DNA of 64,000 bases, taken from NCBI GenBank assembly GCA_019119635.1, contig DWWP01000058.1, positions 62,001 through 126,000 on the forward strand, read 5' to 3'. The stretch comes from Candidatus Dietzia intestinipullorum. Lineage in GTDB: Bacteria > Actinomycetota > Actinomycetes > Mycobacteriales > Mycobacteriaceae. The position numbers and the translations under genes were made by a program. This document shows, piece by piece, positions 9,676 through 19,111 of this stretch; the first letter of the stretch is position 1; each line of letters starts with the position of its first letter. The notes below the pieces were generated by a model. It was given only the letters and a program-made list of their open reading frames with translations. It had not been told where the DNA came from and searched no databases.

Positions 9676-11070
9676 GTGGCTTCCAACGCGTCCGTCATCG
9701 ACACCGTCGTCAACCTCTGCAAGCGCCGGGGCCTGGTGTACCAGAGTGGCGAGATCTACGGTGGCACCCGTTCGGCCTGGGATTACGGCCCGCTTGGCGT
9801 GGAGCTCAAGGACAACATCAAGCGCCAGTGGTGGCGGACCTTCGTCACCGGCCGCGAGGACGTCGTGGGGCTGGACTCGTCGATCATCCTGCCGCGTCAG
9901 GTGTGGGAGGCCTCCGGGCACGTCGAGACCTTCACCGACCCCCTCGTCGAATGCCTGTCCTGCCACACGCGGCTGCGCCAGGATCACCTGCAGGAGGCGT
10001 ACGCGACCAAGAAGAAGCTGGACTCGCCGGACGACGCCCCGATGGGGGAGATCGCCTGCCCGAACTGCGGAACCAGGGGCAAGTGGACCGATCCGCAGCT
10101 GTTCTCGGGCCTGGTGAAGACCTTCCTCGGCCCGGTCGACAACGAGACGGGCCTGCACTACCTGCGCCCGGAGACCGCGCAGGGCATCTTCGTCAACTAC
10201 AAGAACGTCATGACCACCGCCCGGCGTAAGCCACCGTTCGGCATCGGTCAGATCGGTAAGGCGTTCCGCAACGAGATCACGCCCGGCAACTTCATCTTCC
10301 GCACCCGCGAGTTCGAGCAGATGGAGATCGAGTTCTTCACCAAGCCCGACGAGGCGGTCGCGTGGTTCGACCGCTGGGTCGAGGACTGTTGGGACTGGTT
10401 CGTGGACTTGGGCATCGACCCGGGCAACCTGCGGCGCTTCGACGTCCCGGACGACGAGCGGGCCCACTACTCGGACCGCACCATCGACTTCGAGTACCGC
10501 TTCGGGTTCGCCGGCAGCGAGTGGGGCGAGCTCATGGGCATCGCCAACCGCACCGATTACGACCTCACCCAACACCAGACACACTCGGGCGAGGACCTGC
10601 AGTACTTCGACCAGGCCTCGGGCGAGAAGTACATCCCGTACGTGGTCGAGCCCAGCTTCGGCCTCACCCGGTCGCTCATGGCCTTCCTCGTCGACGCGTA
10701 CACCGAGGACGAGGCCCCCAACGCCAAGGGCGGCGTCGACACCCGCACGGTGCTGGCCCTCGATCGCCGGCTCGCGCCGTTCAAGGCCGCCGTCCTGCCG
10801 CTGTCGCGCAACGCCGACCTCTCGCCCAAGGCGCGGGACCTGGCCGCGCAGCTGCGCAAGAACTGGAACGTGGACTTCGACGACGCCCAGGCCATCGGCC
10901 GTCGGTACCGGCGCCACGACGAGATCGGGACGCCGTTCTGCATCACCGTGGACTTCGACACGCTGGAGGACCAGGCCGTGACCATCCGTGAGCGCGACAC
11001 CATGTCTCAGGAGCGGGTCGCGATCGACCAGGTGGAGGGGTACCTGGCGCAGCGGCTCCTGGGCTGCTGA
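9676..11070 (+). CDS. glyS: Glycyl-tRNA synthetase (alpha2 type)
   Basis: Class II aminoacyl-tRNA synthetase of 464 aa that charges tRNA-Gly; the single-chain dimeric form of actinobacteria, not the alpha2beta2 enzyme. Visible features are the N-terminal [24 protein letters not shown] block, a zinc-type insertion with two CxxC pairs (CLSC, CPNC), motif 2 around [19 protein letters not shown] and motif 3 near [17 protein letters not shown] 9676 is preceded by AGGGAGA and gives the conserved [19 protein letters not shown] start. Upstream frame extensions overlap smtB antisense and are shadows. Confidence 0.96.
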   Translation: MASNASVIDTVVNLCKRRGLVYQSGEIYGGTRSAWDYGPLGVELKDNIKRQWWRTFVTGREDVVGLDSSIILPRQVWEASGHVETFTDPLVECLSCHTRLRQDHLQEAYATKKKLDSPDDAPMGEIACPNCGTRGKWTDPQLFSGLVKTFLGPVDNETGLHYLRPETAQGIFVNYKNVMTTARRKPPFGIGQIGKAFRNEITPGNFIFRTREFEQMEIEFFTKPDEAVAWFDRWVEDCWDWFVDLGIDPGNLRRFDVPDDERAHYSDRTIDFEYRFGFAGSEWGELMGIANRTDYDLTQHQTHSGEDLQYFDQASGEKYIPYVVEPSFGLTRSLMAFLVDAYTEDEAPNAKGGVDTRTVLALDRRLAPFKAAVLPLSRNADLSPKARDLAAQLRKNWNVDFDDAQAIGRRYRRHDEIGTPFCITVDFDTLEDQAVTIRERDTMSQERVAIDQVEGYLAQRLLGC

Positions 11071-11095
11071 TCCGCGGTCCTGGCACACTGGCCCA

Positions 11096-11743
11096 GTGAG
11101 AAGATCCCGCTCCCCGATGCGCGTGGTGTCCCGGGTCCTCGGCTGGCTCGTGGTGATCGCCCTGCTGTTGTGCCTGCTGATCCCGGGCTTCATCGCGTTC
11201 CGCGTGTGGTATGTGGCCCGGGCGGATGATCGCGCCCCGGCGGACGCGATCGTGGTCCTGGGAGCCGCGCAGTACAACGGCATCCCGACCCCGGTGTTCC
11301 AGGCGCGGCTCAACCACGCGGCGACGCTGTTCGAGGAGGGCGTGGCCCCGCAGGTCATCACCGTCGGCGGCAATCAGCCCGGGGACCTCTACACAGAGGC
11401 CGGATCCGGGCGGTCCTACCTGACGCAGCTGGGTGTCCCGCCCGAGTCGATCCTGGCGGTCGAGACCGGCACCAACACCGTGGGCAGCCTCGAGGCCGTG
11501 GCGATGACGGTCAAGGACCAGCGCGGGCAGTCGGTCGTCCTGGTCAGTGACCCGACCCACTCGTACCGGTCGCAGATGATGGCCAGCGACGCCGGGCTCG
11601 ACGCGCGCACGTCCCCGACGAGGGAGGGGCCCGCCGTGTGGACAAGGGAGAATCAGATCATGAGCATCATCCGCGAGACGGGGGCGGTCCTCTGGTACCA
11701 GTACCACCGCATCGCGGGCACCGACGTGGATTTTCCCGGATGA
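11096..11743 (+). CDS. YdcF/SanA-like DUF218 membrane-anchored protein
   Basis: Protein of 215 aa with one N-terminal membrane anchor (about residues 11-32, [20 protein letters not shown]) and an extracytoplasmic DUF218 domain. The domain shows [25 protein letters not shown], a TNTVGSLEA segment and [13 protein letters not shown], all typical of the SanA/YdcF family linked to envelope integrity in enteric bacteria. The biochemical activity is unknown. GTG 11096 starts 25 bases after glyS. The stop overlaps the dgt start (ATGA, 11740-11743), so the two are coupled. Confidence 0.85.
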   Translation: MRRSRSPMRVVSRVLGWLVVIALLLCLLIPGFIAFRVWYVARADDRAPADAIVVLGAAQYNGIPTPVFQARLNHAATLFEEGVAPQVITVGGNQPGDLYTEAGSGRSYLTQLGVPPESILAVETGTNTVGSLEAVAMTVKDQRGQSVVLVSDPTHSYRSQMMASDAGLDARTSPTREGPAVWTRENQIMSIIRETGAVLWYQYHRIAGTDVDFPG

Positions 11744-13008
11744 CCGGCTTCGCGTATGACCGGGCCGCGAGCGAGCGTCGGGTCCCGGAAGGCCCCGCCG
11801 GTGAGGTGACGACGACGACGGCGAGCGAGCGCAGTCCCTTCGAGCGGGACCGGGCCCGGGTCCTGCACTCGGCGGCGCTACGCCGGTTGGCGGACAAGAC
11901 CCAGGTGGTGGGGCCCGGCGACGGGGACACCCCGCGGACCCGACTCACCCATTCGCTCGAGGTGGCGCAGATCTCGCGCAGCATCGCCGCCGGCCTCGGC
12001 TCCGACCCGGATCTGGCGGATCTCGCCGGGCTCAGTCACGACATCGGGCACCCGCCGTACGGGCACAACGGTGAGCGGGCGCTCGACGAGGTGGCCCGCG
12101 GGTTCGGGGGCTACGAGGGCAACGCGCAGACCGTGCGGATCCTCTCGCGTCTGGAGCCCAAGGTGGTCGACGCCGAGGGGCGGGGGATGGGCCTCAACCT
12201 CACGCGTGCGGCCCTGGACGCCGCCACCAAATACCCGTGGCTGCCCCGCGCCGGGACGAGCAAGTTCGGGGCCTATGACGAGGACGCCGACACCCTGCGG
12301 TGGGTCCGGCAGGGAGCGCCCGGCGACCGGCGTTGCCTCGAGGCGCAGATCATGGACTTCTCCGACGATGTGGCGTACTCGGTCCACGACGTGGAGGACG
12401 CGATCGTCGCCGGCCGGCTGGACCTGCGTTCGCTCTCGGACCCGTCCGAGGTGGAGGCGCTCGCCGATCTGGGTGCGGGAGAGTTCCGCGGGCCGGACGC
12501 GGCCGAGCTCCGCGCTGCCGCCGAGCGACTCGCCCGTCTCGAGGTGGTGCGCGCGGTGCAGCCGTTCGAGGACACCTTCGGTGGGCTGGTCGCGCTCAAA
12601 TCCCTCACCAGTGAGCTGGTGGGGCGGTTCGTCATGCCGGCGATCCATTCCACTCGGGAGGTGCACGGCGCGGTCCCGCACGGCCGGTTCAGCGCGGACC
12701 TGGAGGTGCCGGGCCGGGTGGAGGCCGAGGTGGTCATGCTCAAGACCATGGCCGTCCGGTATGTGATGAGCGACCCGGGCCACCGCGTCCGTCAGGAACG
12801 GCAGCGTGACCGGATCCATCGCGTCGCCGAGTATCTGGTGCACTCGGCTCCGGCGGGACTCGACGCCGCGCTGCGTCGCCTGTGGGACTCCGCTCCGGAC
12901 GATGCCGCCCGGATGCGCGTGATCGTCGACCAGGTGGCGTTGTACACGGAGAGCCGGCTGGAGCGGATCGACCGCGCGAGCGCCGGGCTCCAGGCCGCCT
13001 GGGGCTGA
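11740..13008 (+). CDS. dgt: Deoxyguanosinetriphosphate triphosphohydrolase-like protein
   Basis: HD-domain dNTP triphosphohydrolase (422 aa) that releases deoxynucleoside and tripolyphosphate and may balance dNTP pools. The metal motif is clear: [12 protein letters not shown] supplies the first His and [16 protein letters not shown] supplies the HD pair and nearby His. [17 protein letters not shown] is a further conserved metal/active-site block. The ATG overlaps the YdcF-like stop. In M. tuberculosis dgt directly precedes dnaG; here the serine hydrolase and TPM gene lie in between on the opposite strand. Confidence 0.93.
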   Translation: MTGFAYDRAASERRVPEGPAGEVTTTTASERSPFERDRARVLHSAALRRLADKTQVVGPGDGDTPRTRLTHSLEVAQISRSIAAGLGSDPDLADLAGLSHDIGHPPYGHNGERALDEVARGFGGYEGNAQTVRILSRLEPKVVDAEGRGMGLNLTRAALDAATKYPWLPRAGTSKFGAYDEDADTLRWVRQGAPGDRRCLEAQIMDFSDDVAYSVHDVEDAIVAGRLDLRSLSDPSEVEALADLGAGEFRGPDAAELRAAAERLARLEVVRAVQPFEDTFGGLVALKSLTSELVGRFVMPAIHSTREVHGAVPHGRFSADLEVPGRVEAEVVMLKTMAVRYVMSDPGHRVRQERQRDRIHRVAEYLVHSAPAGLDAALRRLWDSAPDDAARMRVIVDQVALYTESRLERIDRASAGLQAAWG

Positions 13009-13055
13009 GCCGCCGCTCGGCCGCCGCTGGGCCGCCTGCCCGCGCCCGTTCCAGC

Positions 13056-13183
13056 GGACCCTATGCGGCAAATCGGCCCGCCCAGGAGGTTGTGCGGCCG
13101 CGAGGTCGACCGTGCGGACCCTAAGCGGCATGTGGTCGGCCGCGAGAGTGCATAACCCGGCGGGCCCCTATGCGGCGAATCGG
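13056..13183. repeat. Three copies of a short CCCTATGCGGC-type repeat
   Basis: Copies lie at 13056-13076 (GGACCCTATGCGGCAAATCG + G), 13116-13138 (GGACCCTAAGCGGCATGTGG...) and 13163-13183 (GGCCCCTATGCGGCGAATCG + G). The core CCCTATGCGGC starts at 13059, 13119 and 13166, so the spacing is 60 and then 47 bases. Copies 1 and 3 share the ATCGG tail; copy 2 carries an A for T change. Copy 3 ends right at the stop codon of the serine hydrolase gene. Confidence 0.8.
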
Positions 13184-14524
13184 TCAGGAGACGGTGCCGG
13201 CGATCCGGGCGACCAGCTCATCGACCCCGAGTGAGTCGAGCGTGCCCCCGGGGGAGAAGCCTGTCCGCACCACCACGAGATCGGCCGACGGCACCACCAC
13301 CGTGTACTGGCCGTCGTGGCCCGAGGCCCAGTACGCGTCGGCGGGCAGATCAGGGTAGCGCGGGGCGCCGCCGTCGCCCGGGTCGTTGACCCACCAGTGC
13401 GCCCCGTACGGTTCGGGCTCGCCCGCCGCGGGGACGACCTCGGTGGCGTAGTCCATCCAGCCCTCGGGTAGCAATCGCGCTCCGTCGACCATCCCGTCAT
13501 CGAGCGCGAACTGCCCGAACTTCGCCCAGTCGCGGGGAGTGGCCCACAGGTAGGAGCTGCACACGGATCCGCCACCGGCGTCGGCCTCGAGCACCGCACT
13601 GTCCATCCCGAGCTCGTCGAAGAGCAGGGTGCCCGCGATCTCGGGACCGAGTCCGGTGCGCTCGTGGAGCAGGTCGCACACGATGTTGCTGCTGCCCGAC
13701 GAGTACTGACGGTGCGTGCCCGGCGGGTGTGCCAGCGGCTGGCCGGCGGCGAACGCGGCCATATCGGGTTCGGTGAAGAGCATCTGCGTGATCGGCGTAC
13801 CCAGGTCGTATTCCTCGTCCCACTCCAGGCCCGAGGTCATGCGCAGCAGGTCGTCCAGGGAGATCTCCGAGCGCTCGTCGGTCCACTCGGGGCGTAGCGC
13901 GGTGGCGGCCGGGTCGAGCTCGGCGTCCGGGAACTCGACCTGCGCGCGACCCACCAACGTGGCGGCCACGCTCTTGGCCATGGACCAGCCCAACTGCCGG
14001 GTGTCGGGGCCGAACCCGTCGGCGTACCACTCACCCGCCAGCTCACCGTCCCGGACGACGACGAGGCCGCGCGTGCCCTCATACGCCGCCGCGGCCTCGA
14101 GTGCGTCCGAGACCTCGGCCGGGGCGTCGGCCGCCTCGGGCAGGCGGACGCCCCGCGGGTTCTCCGCCGGCGACGGCGGGGGAGGCGCACCGTCGCGGGG
14201 GCCCGCGGCGCGGTCGCCGAGGGCGCACCCGTGGCCGGACAGGTGGGCGGTCTGTCGGAAGGCGATGCCCAGGACCGAGGCGGTCGCGGTCCCGTCGCCC
14301 TCGTCGACCGTGGTCCGGAGAACGGGGACGAGGGGATTGGGTGGCAGGTCGGATGCGTAGTCCTCGCGGCCGACGAGGAAGTGGAGCGCGCAGGCGTTGT
14401 GTGCCGCGTATCCGGTCCCGGTGAGCAGCATCGGCCGATACCAGGCGGCCGCCGTGACCACAGCCGCCGCGAGGAGGATGATCACCGCGGCCGCCGCGAT
14501 GAGGGCCCTGCGCCGACGGGTCAT
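13184..14524 (-). CDS. Membrane-anchored serine hydrolase, beta-lactamase/class C family
   Basis: Protein of 446 aa with a basic N-terminus and one membrane segment (residues 7-27), followed by about 100 residues of poorly conserved, Pro-rich sequence and a beta-lactamase-fold domain. The SxxK nucleophile motif is SMAK at residues 181-184. A YSS triad (in QYSSGSSN) fits the second motif, and HDGQYTVVV fits the HxG motif in place of KTG. These are features of the penicillin-binding/esterase class C group. The substrate is unknown; peptidase, esterase or D-amino-acid activity are all possible. It runs in the same direction as the TPM gene, 48 bases downstream of it. Confidence 0.85.
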   Translation of the reverse strand: MTRRRRALIAAAAVIILLAAAVVTAAAWYRPMLLTGTGYAAHNACALHFLVGREDYASDLPPNPLVPVLRTTVDEGDGTATASVLGIAFRQTAHLSGHGCALGDRAAGPRDGAPPPPSPAENPRGVRLPEAADAPAEVSDALEAAAAYEGTRGLVVVRDGELAGEWYADGFGPDTRQLGWSMAKSVAATLVGRAQVEFPDAELDPAATALRPEWTDERSEISLDDLLRMTSGLEWDEEYDLGTPITQMLFTEPDMAAFAAGQPLAHPPGTHRQYSSGSSNIVCDLLHERTGLGPEIAGTLLFDELGMDSAVLEADAGGGSVCSSYLWATPRDWAKFGQFALDDGMVDGARLLPEGWMDYATEVVPAAGEPEPYGAHWWVNDPGDGGAPRYPDLPADAYWASGHDGQYTVVVPSADLVVVRTGFSPGGTLDSLGVDELVARIAGTVS

Positions 14525-14572
14525 GACTGCAGAGGCTAGCTGCGCGGCCGGGGATCCCGGGCGGTCTTCGCC

Positions 14573-16645
14573 TCAGAACCGCCCGCCGGCGCCTCCGCCA
14601 CCGAAGCCGCCTCCGCCGAAGCCGCCGCCCATGCCGCCTCCGCCGAAGCCGCCTCCGCCGAAACCACCGCCCATTCCGCCACCGAAGCCGCCGCCCCGAC
14701 CGCCACCGCGGAGCATGCCCTGGATCAGTGCGCCGGCGACCATGCCGCCGACCATGGCGCCGGTGCTCGAGCCGCGTCGGCGCCGGTAGCCGCCACGGCG
14801 ACCGCCGCCGTACCCGCCTCCCGGGTATTGCGGCCGGTTGGCGTCACTCTGCGCCAGGCGCAGGGCCTCGCGGGCCAGCGACAGTGCACGGTCGGCGGTC
14901 GGGAAGGCGGCGGGCCCGGCCGTGGCCTCCGCGCTCGCGAGGGCGTCCTTGGCGGCGGCGAGCCGGGTCCGGGCGGTCTGTCCGATCACGTACGAGCGGC
15001 TGCTGATGAAGGTGTCGGCTTCCCGGACGGCGCCGCGGGCCCGCGTGAGGGCCGCCTTGCGTGCCGCGCGGGCGCGACCGGCGGCGTCCGCCTCGTGCCC
15101 CGCGGCGGCGAGCGCCTCGTCGAGGTCGCGGTCGACATCCACCAGCCGGGAGAACGTGTCCAGTGGATCGGATTCGCCGCGCTGCTTGGCCTCGTCCACC
15201 GCGGAGCGTGCCGCGTTCGCCGTCTCGGTGAGCGTCGTGCTGGTCGAGTCGCTGACGTCGACGGAGCCCAGCAGCCGGGCGGCCGTCGATAGTTCGTCCT
15301 CCACCTCCTCGACCAGGTCGTCGAGGTCCCGGCGGGCGGTGGCGATGTCCTCGGCGGCGTGGTCCACGCCGTCGACCAGCTTCTCCGCGTGGGACAGCTC
15401 GCGCTCCGCGGCGGTGATGGCGTCGACCGCCTGGGCCTGCTGACCCACGGGTCGGTCCAGCGCCTCGCGGGCGCGGGCGGTCTCGGACTCGGCGGCATCG
15501 AGGAGTTCGGAGGCGATGGACAGGTTGTCGTCGATCGAGGAGAGCACCGTGGCGGGGAAGCGGGATCTGAGGTCCGCCATGGCCTGCTCGGCCTCCGGGA
15601 GCCGGGCGCGCAGGGTGACGGCACGGCGGGTGAGCGTGTCGACGGAGGCGGCCCCGTTGATCAGCAGATCCCGCATCTCGGCGAACGCCTCGGACTGGTC
15701 CGCCAGCCCGCGCTCGGCACGTTCGGCGCGCGCCGCCACCTCGAGCAGCATGGCGCGGCGTTGCGACGGGGTCTCGGGGATGTCGTCGTCCAGGCGCTGG
15801 ATCAGCGAATGGGCGCCGTCCACCTCCTGCCGCGCGGTGTCGAGCGCGTCGCGGAACGGGCGGGTGCGCATCTCGCCGAACTCGCCGGTCGCCGTGGCGA
15901 GCGCGGCCGTCGAGGCCTCGACGGACTGGTCCGCGTCGGTCAGACCGTCCCGCGCGCGGGCGTCGAGCACGTCGATCGACAGCTGCGACATCCGGGCGGT
16001 GTCGTCGCCGGGGATGTCCCGCGCGGATGCGGCCTGCTTGGCGGTGCGATCCTCGCGCCGCTTGCGGCTGACCACCAGGACCACCGCGACCACCGCCGCG
16101 ATGCCCACGATGACCGCCAGGACCACCCAGAACGAGGGCCCGGATCCGGAGCCGCTGCTCTCGAGCCCGTCCGCGGCCCCGATCACGGCGCCGCTCCAGT
16201 CGCCGACCGCGAGCCGGGGCTCGATGTCCTCGTCGGCGATCTGCTGCACGGTGCGCTGGTCGTCGTATTCGAACCAGTACCCGTCGTCACCGACCGCCAC
16301 CACCAACAGTGCGTCGGAGGCGCCGAGGTCGGACATGCGCGCGGTCTCCTGTGCCCACTGCTGGGCGGGCATCCCGTCGAAGCTGTCGACGAACGACACC
16401 CAGAGTTGGACCTGGTCGGTGGAGCGCAGTTCGTCGAGCCGCTGCTCCACCTCGGCGGTGTCGCCGCCCAGCGCGCCGACGGGGTCGGTGACCTGCTGCT
16501 GCAGCCGGGACGGCGGTTCGGCCGAGGCGGACGGCAGCCCGAGGGCGCCGAGGCCCGTGAGCAGCACCGCGACGAGGACGGCAGCCAGTGCGGTGCGGCC
16601 CCGGGGGCGGGGGAGGACGTCGGGAGCGGGCGGGGCGACGATCAT
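14573..16645 (-). CDS. TPM-domain membrane protein with long coiled coil and glycine-rich tail
   Basis: Large envelope protein (690 aa), matching M. tuberculosis Rv2345 in position and layout. A signal/anchor lies near residues 15-42. It is followed by a TPM domain (about 50-175, including DPVGALGGDTAEVEQRLDEL and DALLVVAVGDDGYWFEY), a second membrane segment (FWVVLAVIVGIAAVVAVVLV) and about 400 residues of Glu/Ala/Arg-rich helical coiled coil. The last 45 residues are almost only Gly, Phe and Met in GGGFGGG repeats. The first segment and TPM domain would be outside the membrane and the coiled coil in the cytoplasm. ATG 16645 fits a leaderless start; ATG 16669 is an alternative. The TPM domain is named for thylakoid, photosystem II repair and phosphatase roles; the function here is unknown. 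Confidence 0.85.
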   Translation of the reverse strand: MIVAPPAPDVLPRPRGRTALAAVLVAVLLTGLGALGLPSASAEPPSRLQQQVTDPVGALGGDTAEVEQRLDELRSTDQVQLWVSFVDSFDGMPAQQWAQETARMSDLGASDALLVVAVGDDGYWFEYDDQRTVQQIADEDIEPRLAVGDWSGAVIGAADGLESSGSGSGPSFWVVLAVIVGIAAVVAVVLVVSRKRREDRTAKQAASARDIPGDDTARMSQLSIDVLDARARDGLTDADQSVEASTAALATATGEFGEMRTRPFRDALDTARQEVDGAHSLIQRLDDDIPETPSQRRAMLLEVAARAERAERGLADQSEAFAEMRDLLINGAASVDTLTRRAVTLRARLPEAEQAMADLRSRFPATVLSSIDDNLSIASELLDAAESETARAREALDRPVGQQAQAVDAITAAERELSHAEKLVDGVDHAAEDIATARRDLDDLVEEVEDELSTAARLLGSVDVSDSTSTTLTETANAARSAVDEAKQRGESDPLDTFSRLVDVDRDLDEALAAAGHEADAAGRARAARKAALTRARGAVREADTFISSRSYVIGQTARTRLAAAKDALASAEATAGPAAFPTADRALSLAREALRLAQSDANRPQYPGGGYGGGRRGGYRRRRGSSTGAMVGGMVAGALIQGMLRGGGRGGGFGGGMGGGFGGGGFGGGGMGGGFGGGGFGGGGAGGRF

Positions 16646-16651
16646 GGGCCC

Positions 16652-16657
16652 AGCGTA
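16652..16657 (-). promoter_or_regulatory. -10 element of the TPM gene, leaderless type
   Basis: On the - strand TACGCT ends 6 bases before ATG 16645, so transcription would start at or next to the start codon. Confidence 0.5.
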
Positions 16658-16700
16658 TCGGCCCGGCAACGGGCGGACACCAGCCTCCGTCCGCGGCGGT

Positions 16701-16706
16701 TACTCT
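16701..16706 (+). promoter_or_regulatory. -10 element of dnaG, leaderless type
   Basis: TACTCT ends 7 bases before ATG 16714. There is no ribosome-binding site in this space, which fits a leaderless transcript. The divergent TPM start is only 68 bases away. Confidence 0.55.
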
Positions 16707-16713
16707 GGACGGC

Positions 16714-18714
16714 ATGGCAGGGCGGATTCCGGAGCAGGACATCGCCGCGATCCGCGAACGGACACGTATCGAGGAGGTCGTGGGCGAGTACGTCGCGCTC
16801 AAACCCGGTGGCGCCGACTCGATGAAGGGGCTGTCGCCGTTCAAGGACGAGAAGACCCCCTCGTTTCACGTGAGACCCCAGCACGGGTACTTCCACTGCT
16901 TCTCCACCGGCGAGGGCGGGGACGTGTTCGCGTTCCTCATGAAGATGGAGCACATCGGGTTCGTCGAGGCGGTCGAGCAGCTCGCGGACAGGATCGGCTA
17001 CCGCATCTCCTACGAGGGCGGGGGGCAGGTGATCCAGCGCGATCGCGGCACCCGCTCGCGGCTGGCGCAGGCCAACTCGGCGGCCCAGAAGTTCTACGCC
17101 GAGCGCTTCATGCAGGACCCCGAGGCAGAACCGGCCCGGCAGTTCCTGCTCGAGCGCGGGTTTGACATGGCGCAGGCCGAGCGGTTCGGCTGCGGCTTCG
17201 CCCCGGCCGGCTGGGACACCATGAGCAAGCACCTCATGAAGCAGGGCTTCGAGGCTCGCGAACTCGAGGCGGCCGGACTGTCCAAGACCTCCTCGCGCGG
17301 CTCGCTCATCGACAGGTTCCACCGGCGCCTGCTCTGGCCGATCCGCAACCTCGCCGGTGAGGTGATCGGCTTCGGTGCCCGCAAGTTGTTCGACGACGAC
17401 AAGCTGGGCAAGTACATGAACACCCCCGAGACGCTGCTGTACAAGAAGTCGCAGGTGCTGTTCGGGCTCGACCTGGCCAAGCGGGACATCGCCTCGCAGC
17501 GCCGGGCCGTGGTGGTCGAGGGGTACACGGACGTCATGGCCATGCACGCGGCCGGGGTCACCACCGCGGTGGCGGCGTGCGGCACCGCGTTCGGCGAGGA
17601 CCACCTCGCCACTCTGCGCCGGCTGATGCTGGACGACAACTACTTCCGCGGGGAGATCGTCTACACCTTCGACGGGGACGAGGCCGGGAAGAAGGCCGCG
17701 ATGCGGGCGTTCTCGGGGGATCAGCAGTTCTCCGGGCGGACCTTCGTCGCGGTCGCACCCGCGGGCCAGGACCCGTGCGACCTGCGGCAGAGCAAGGGTG
17801 ACGCGGCGGTGCGGGACCTGGTCTCCACGCGCGTGCCGATGTTCGAGTTCGCGATCCGCTCGATGCTCGAGGAATACGATCTCGACCACGCCGAGGGGCG
17901 GGTGGAGGCCCTGCGACGGTCCGTGCCGGTCGTGGCGGGGATCCGCGATTCGACGCTCCGGGACGAGTACGCGCGACAGCTCGCCGGCTGGGTGGGCTGG
18001 GACGACCCCGCGACCGTGCTGCGACGAGTCCGGGAGGAGGCGCGCAGGGCGGCCGGACGTGCACGGTCTGCCGGCCCGCGCCGGCGTGGTCCGGGCGGGC
18101 CCGGTCGGGGGCCCCGGCCCGGACGTGACCGCGCCGAGCGCGGCGGCCGGGGATACGACGACGAGGCGGCTCAGGCGAACGGGCAGCAACAACCGGAGGG
18201 GCCGACGGGCATCCCCCTGCCCTCGCAGGCCGACCCGTCGCTGTGGCCGCAGCGCGAGGCCATCAAGGCCGCACTGCAGTACCCCGGGCTGGCCGGGCCG
18301 CTCTTCGACTCCCTGCCGGAGGAGTGCTACACCCACCCCGCCTACTCGGCGATCGCCGAGGCGCTGGCGGCGGCCGGCGGGTGCGCGTCCGGCAAGAGCG
18401 GACCCAACTGGGTGACGGAGATCTCCGCGGGCATCAGGGACGAGGGACTGTCCCGGCTGGTCGGGGCCCTCGCCGTCGAGACCCTCAGGGTGGCCGAGGA
18501 GGCGCTTCCGCGGTACATCTCCGGCGTGCTCGCCCGGCTGCAGGAGGTGTGGGTCTCGGGTCAGATCGCCGATCTCAAATCCAAGGTGCAGCGCATGAGC
18601 CCGTCGCAGGACCCGGAAGGGTATTCCGCGCTGTTCGGCGACCTGGTTGCGCTGGAGGAATACCGGCGCGGGCTGCTTGAGCAGGCGGTCGGTGCGACCC
18701 CGGACATCGCGTGA
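16714..18714 (+). CDS. dnaG: DNA primase DnaG with degenerate zinc-binding domain
   Basis: DnaG (666 aa) makes RNA primers for chromosome replication. The catalytic core is intact: RNA-polymerase domain with KYMNTPETLLYKK, TOPRIM Glu in VVVEGYTDVMAMH and the acidic FDGDEAGKK motif. The C-terminal third holds the DnaB-interacting helices after an Arg/Gly-rich linker (about residues 445-490). The N-terminal zinc domain is unusual: where the family has CPFH...CxxC, this protein has SPFK (Ser41, Lys44) and HCFSTG (Cys62, Thr65), so three of four zinc ligands are missing while the flanking KTPSFHVRP and EGGDVFAFL are kept. It is followed by tRNA-Asn. Confidence 0.95.
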   Translation: MAGRIPEQDIAAIRERTRIEEVVGEYVALKPGGADSMKGLSPFKDEKTPSFHVRPQHGYFHCFSTGEGGDVFAFLMKMEHIGFVEAVEQLADRIGYRISYEGGGQVIQRDRGTRSRLAQANSAAQKFYAERFMQDPEAEPARQFLLERGFDMAQAERFGCGFAPAGWDTMSKHLMKQGFEARELEAAGLSKTSSRGSLIDRFHRRLLWPIRNLAGEVIGFGARKLFDDDKLGKYMNTPETLLYKKSQVLFGLDLAKRDIASQRRAVVVEGYTDVMAMHAAGVTTAVAACGTAFGEDHLATLRRLMLDDNYFRGEIVYTFDGDEAGKKAAMRAFSGDQQFSGRTFVAVAPAGQDPCDLRQSKGDAAVRDLVSTRVPMFEFAIRSMLEEYDLDHAEGRVEALRRSVPVVAGIRDSTLRDEYARQLAGWVGWDDPATVLRRVREEARRAAGRARSAGPRRRGPGGPGRGPRPGRDRAERGGRGYDDEAAQANGQQQPEGPTGIPLPSQADPSLWPQREAIKAALQYPGLAGPLFDSLPEECYTHPAYSAIAEALAAAGGCASGKSGPNWVTEISAGIRDEGLSRLVGALAVETLRVAEEALPRYISGVLARLQEVWVSGQIADLKSKVQRMSPSQDPEGYSALFGDLVALEEYRRGLLEQAVGATPDIA

Positions 18715-18792
18715 GTTGTCGATTTGATCCGGGTGTGTGCGCCCGTTAAGGTGAGTCCTCGGTATCCGACGCACGCGTCGGTGCCCGTGTGG

Positions 18793-18864
18793 TCCCCCAT
18801 AGCTCAACGGCAGAGCACTCGACTGTTAATCGAGGGGTTACTGGTTCGAATCCAGTTGGGGGAG
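18793..18864 (+). tRNA. tRNA-Asn (GTT)
   Basis: Full cloverleaf: acceptor TCCCCCA/TGGGGGA, D arm GCTCAACGGCAGAGC, anticodon stem CTCGA/TCGAG with loop CTGTTAA (anticodon GTT), T arm ACTGG-TTCGAAT-CCAGT, discriminator G. The 3-prime CCA is not encoded (CAAC follows). Confidence 0.97.
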
Positions 18865-18871
18865 CAACAAG

Positions 18872-18904
18872 AGCAGGTCAGGAACAGCGCGTTCCTGACC
18901 TGCT
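18872..18904 (+). terminator. Terminator after tRNA-Asn
   Basis: A perfect 14-base stem (18872-18885 with 18891-18904) closes a 5-base loop AGCGC. Only a short TT follows, as is common in high-GC actinobacteria. It lies 7 bases after the tRNA. Confidence 0.85.
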
Positions 18905-18941
18905 TTCTCGTGTGGCGGTGCGTGGTTGCCCGGCAAGCCGG

Positions 18942-19100
18942 TCAGTTATCGGTGAGCAGCAGCCAGGCTGCCAGCGCGAGCACGTATCCGAGGAACAGGG
19001 TCCCGCTCGGGTGGAAGGTCAGGGCCGAGATGCCGTCTCCGGTCGCCGCGCGGATCAGTTGCCACAGGGCGGTCAGGACGGCACCGGCGAGCAGGGCCAC
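18942..19100 (-). pseudogene. Fragment of a membrane protein
   Basis: On the - strand a 52-residue open frame from GTG 19100 to TGA 18942 encodes two hydrophobic segments (VALLAGAVLTALWQLI and LFLGYVLALAAWLLL) joined by a short polar loop. A stop codon lies only six codons upstream of 19100, so no longer protein is possible in this frame. It looks like the C-terminal remnant of a multi-span membrane protein. It could be a genuine small membrane protein, but no ribosome site is evident before the GTG. Its upstream part appears replaced by the LuxR remnant at about 19105. Confidence 0.5.
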
Positions 19101-19111
19101 GGACGTGGTCC

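Noticed and set aside
13056-13183. CRISPR array
   Set aside because: Only three degenerate copies with uneven spacing (60 and 47 bases), no cas genes nearby.
18942-19100. Calling the small - strand frame a functional small membrane protein
   Set aside because: No ribosome site, a stop six codons upstream, and its neighbour is also truncated; kept as a fragment instead.
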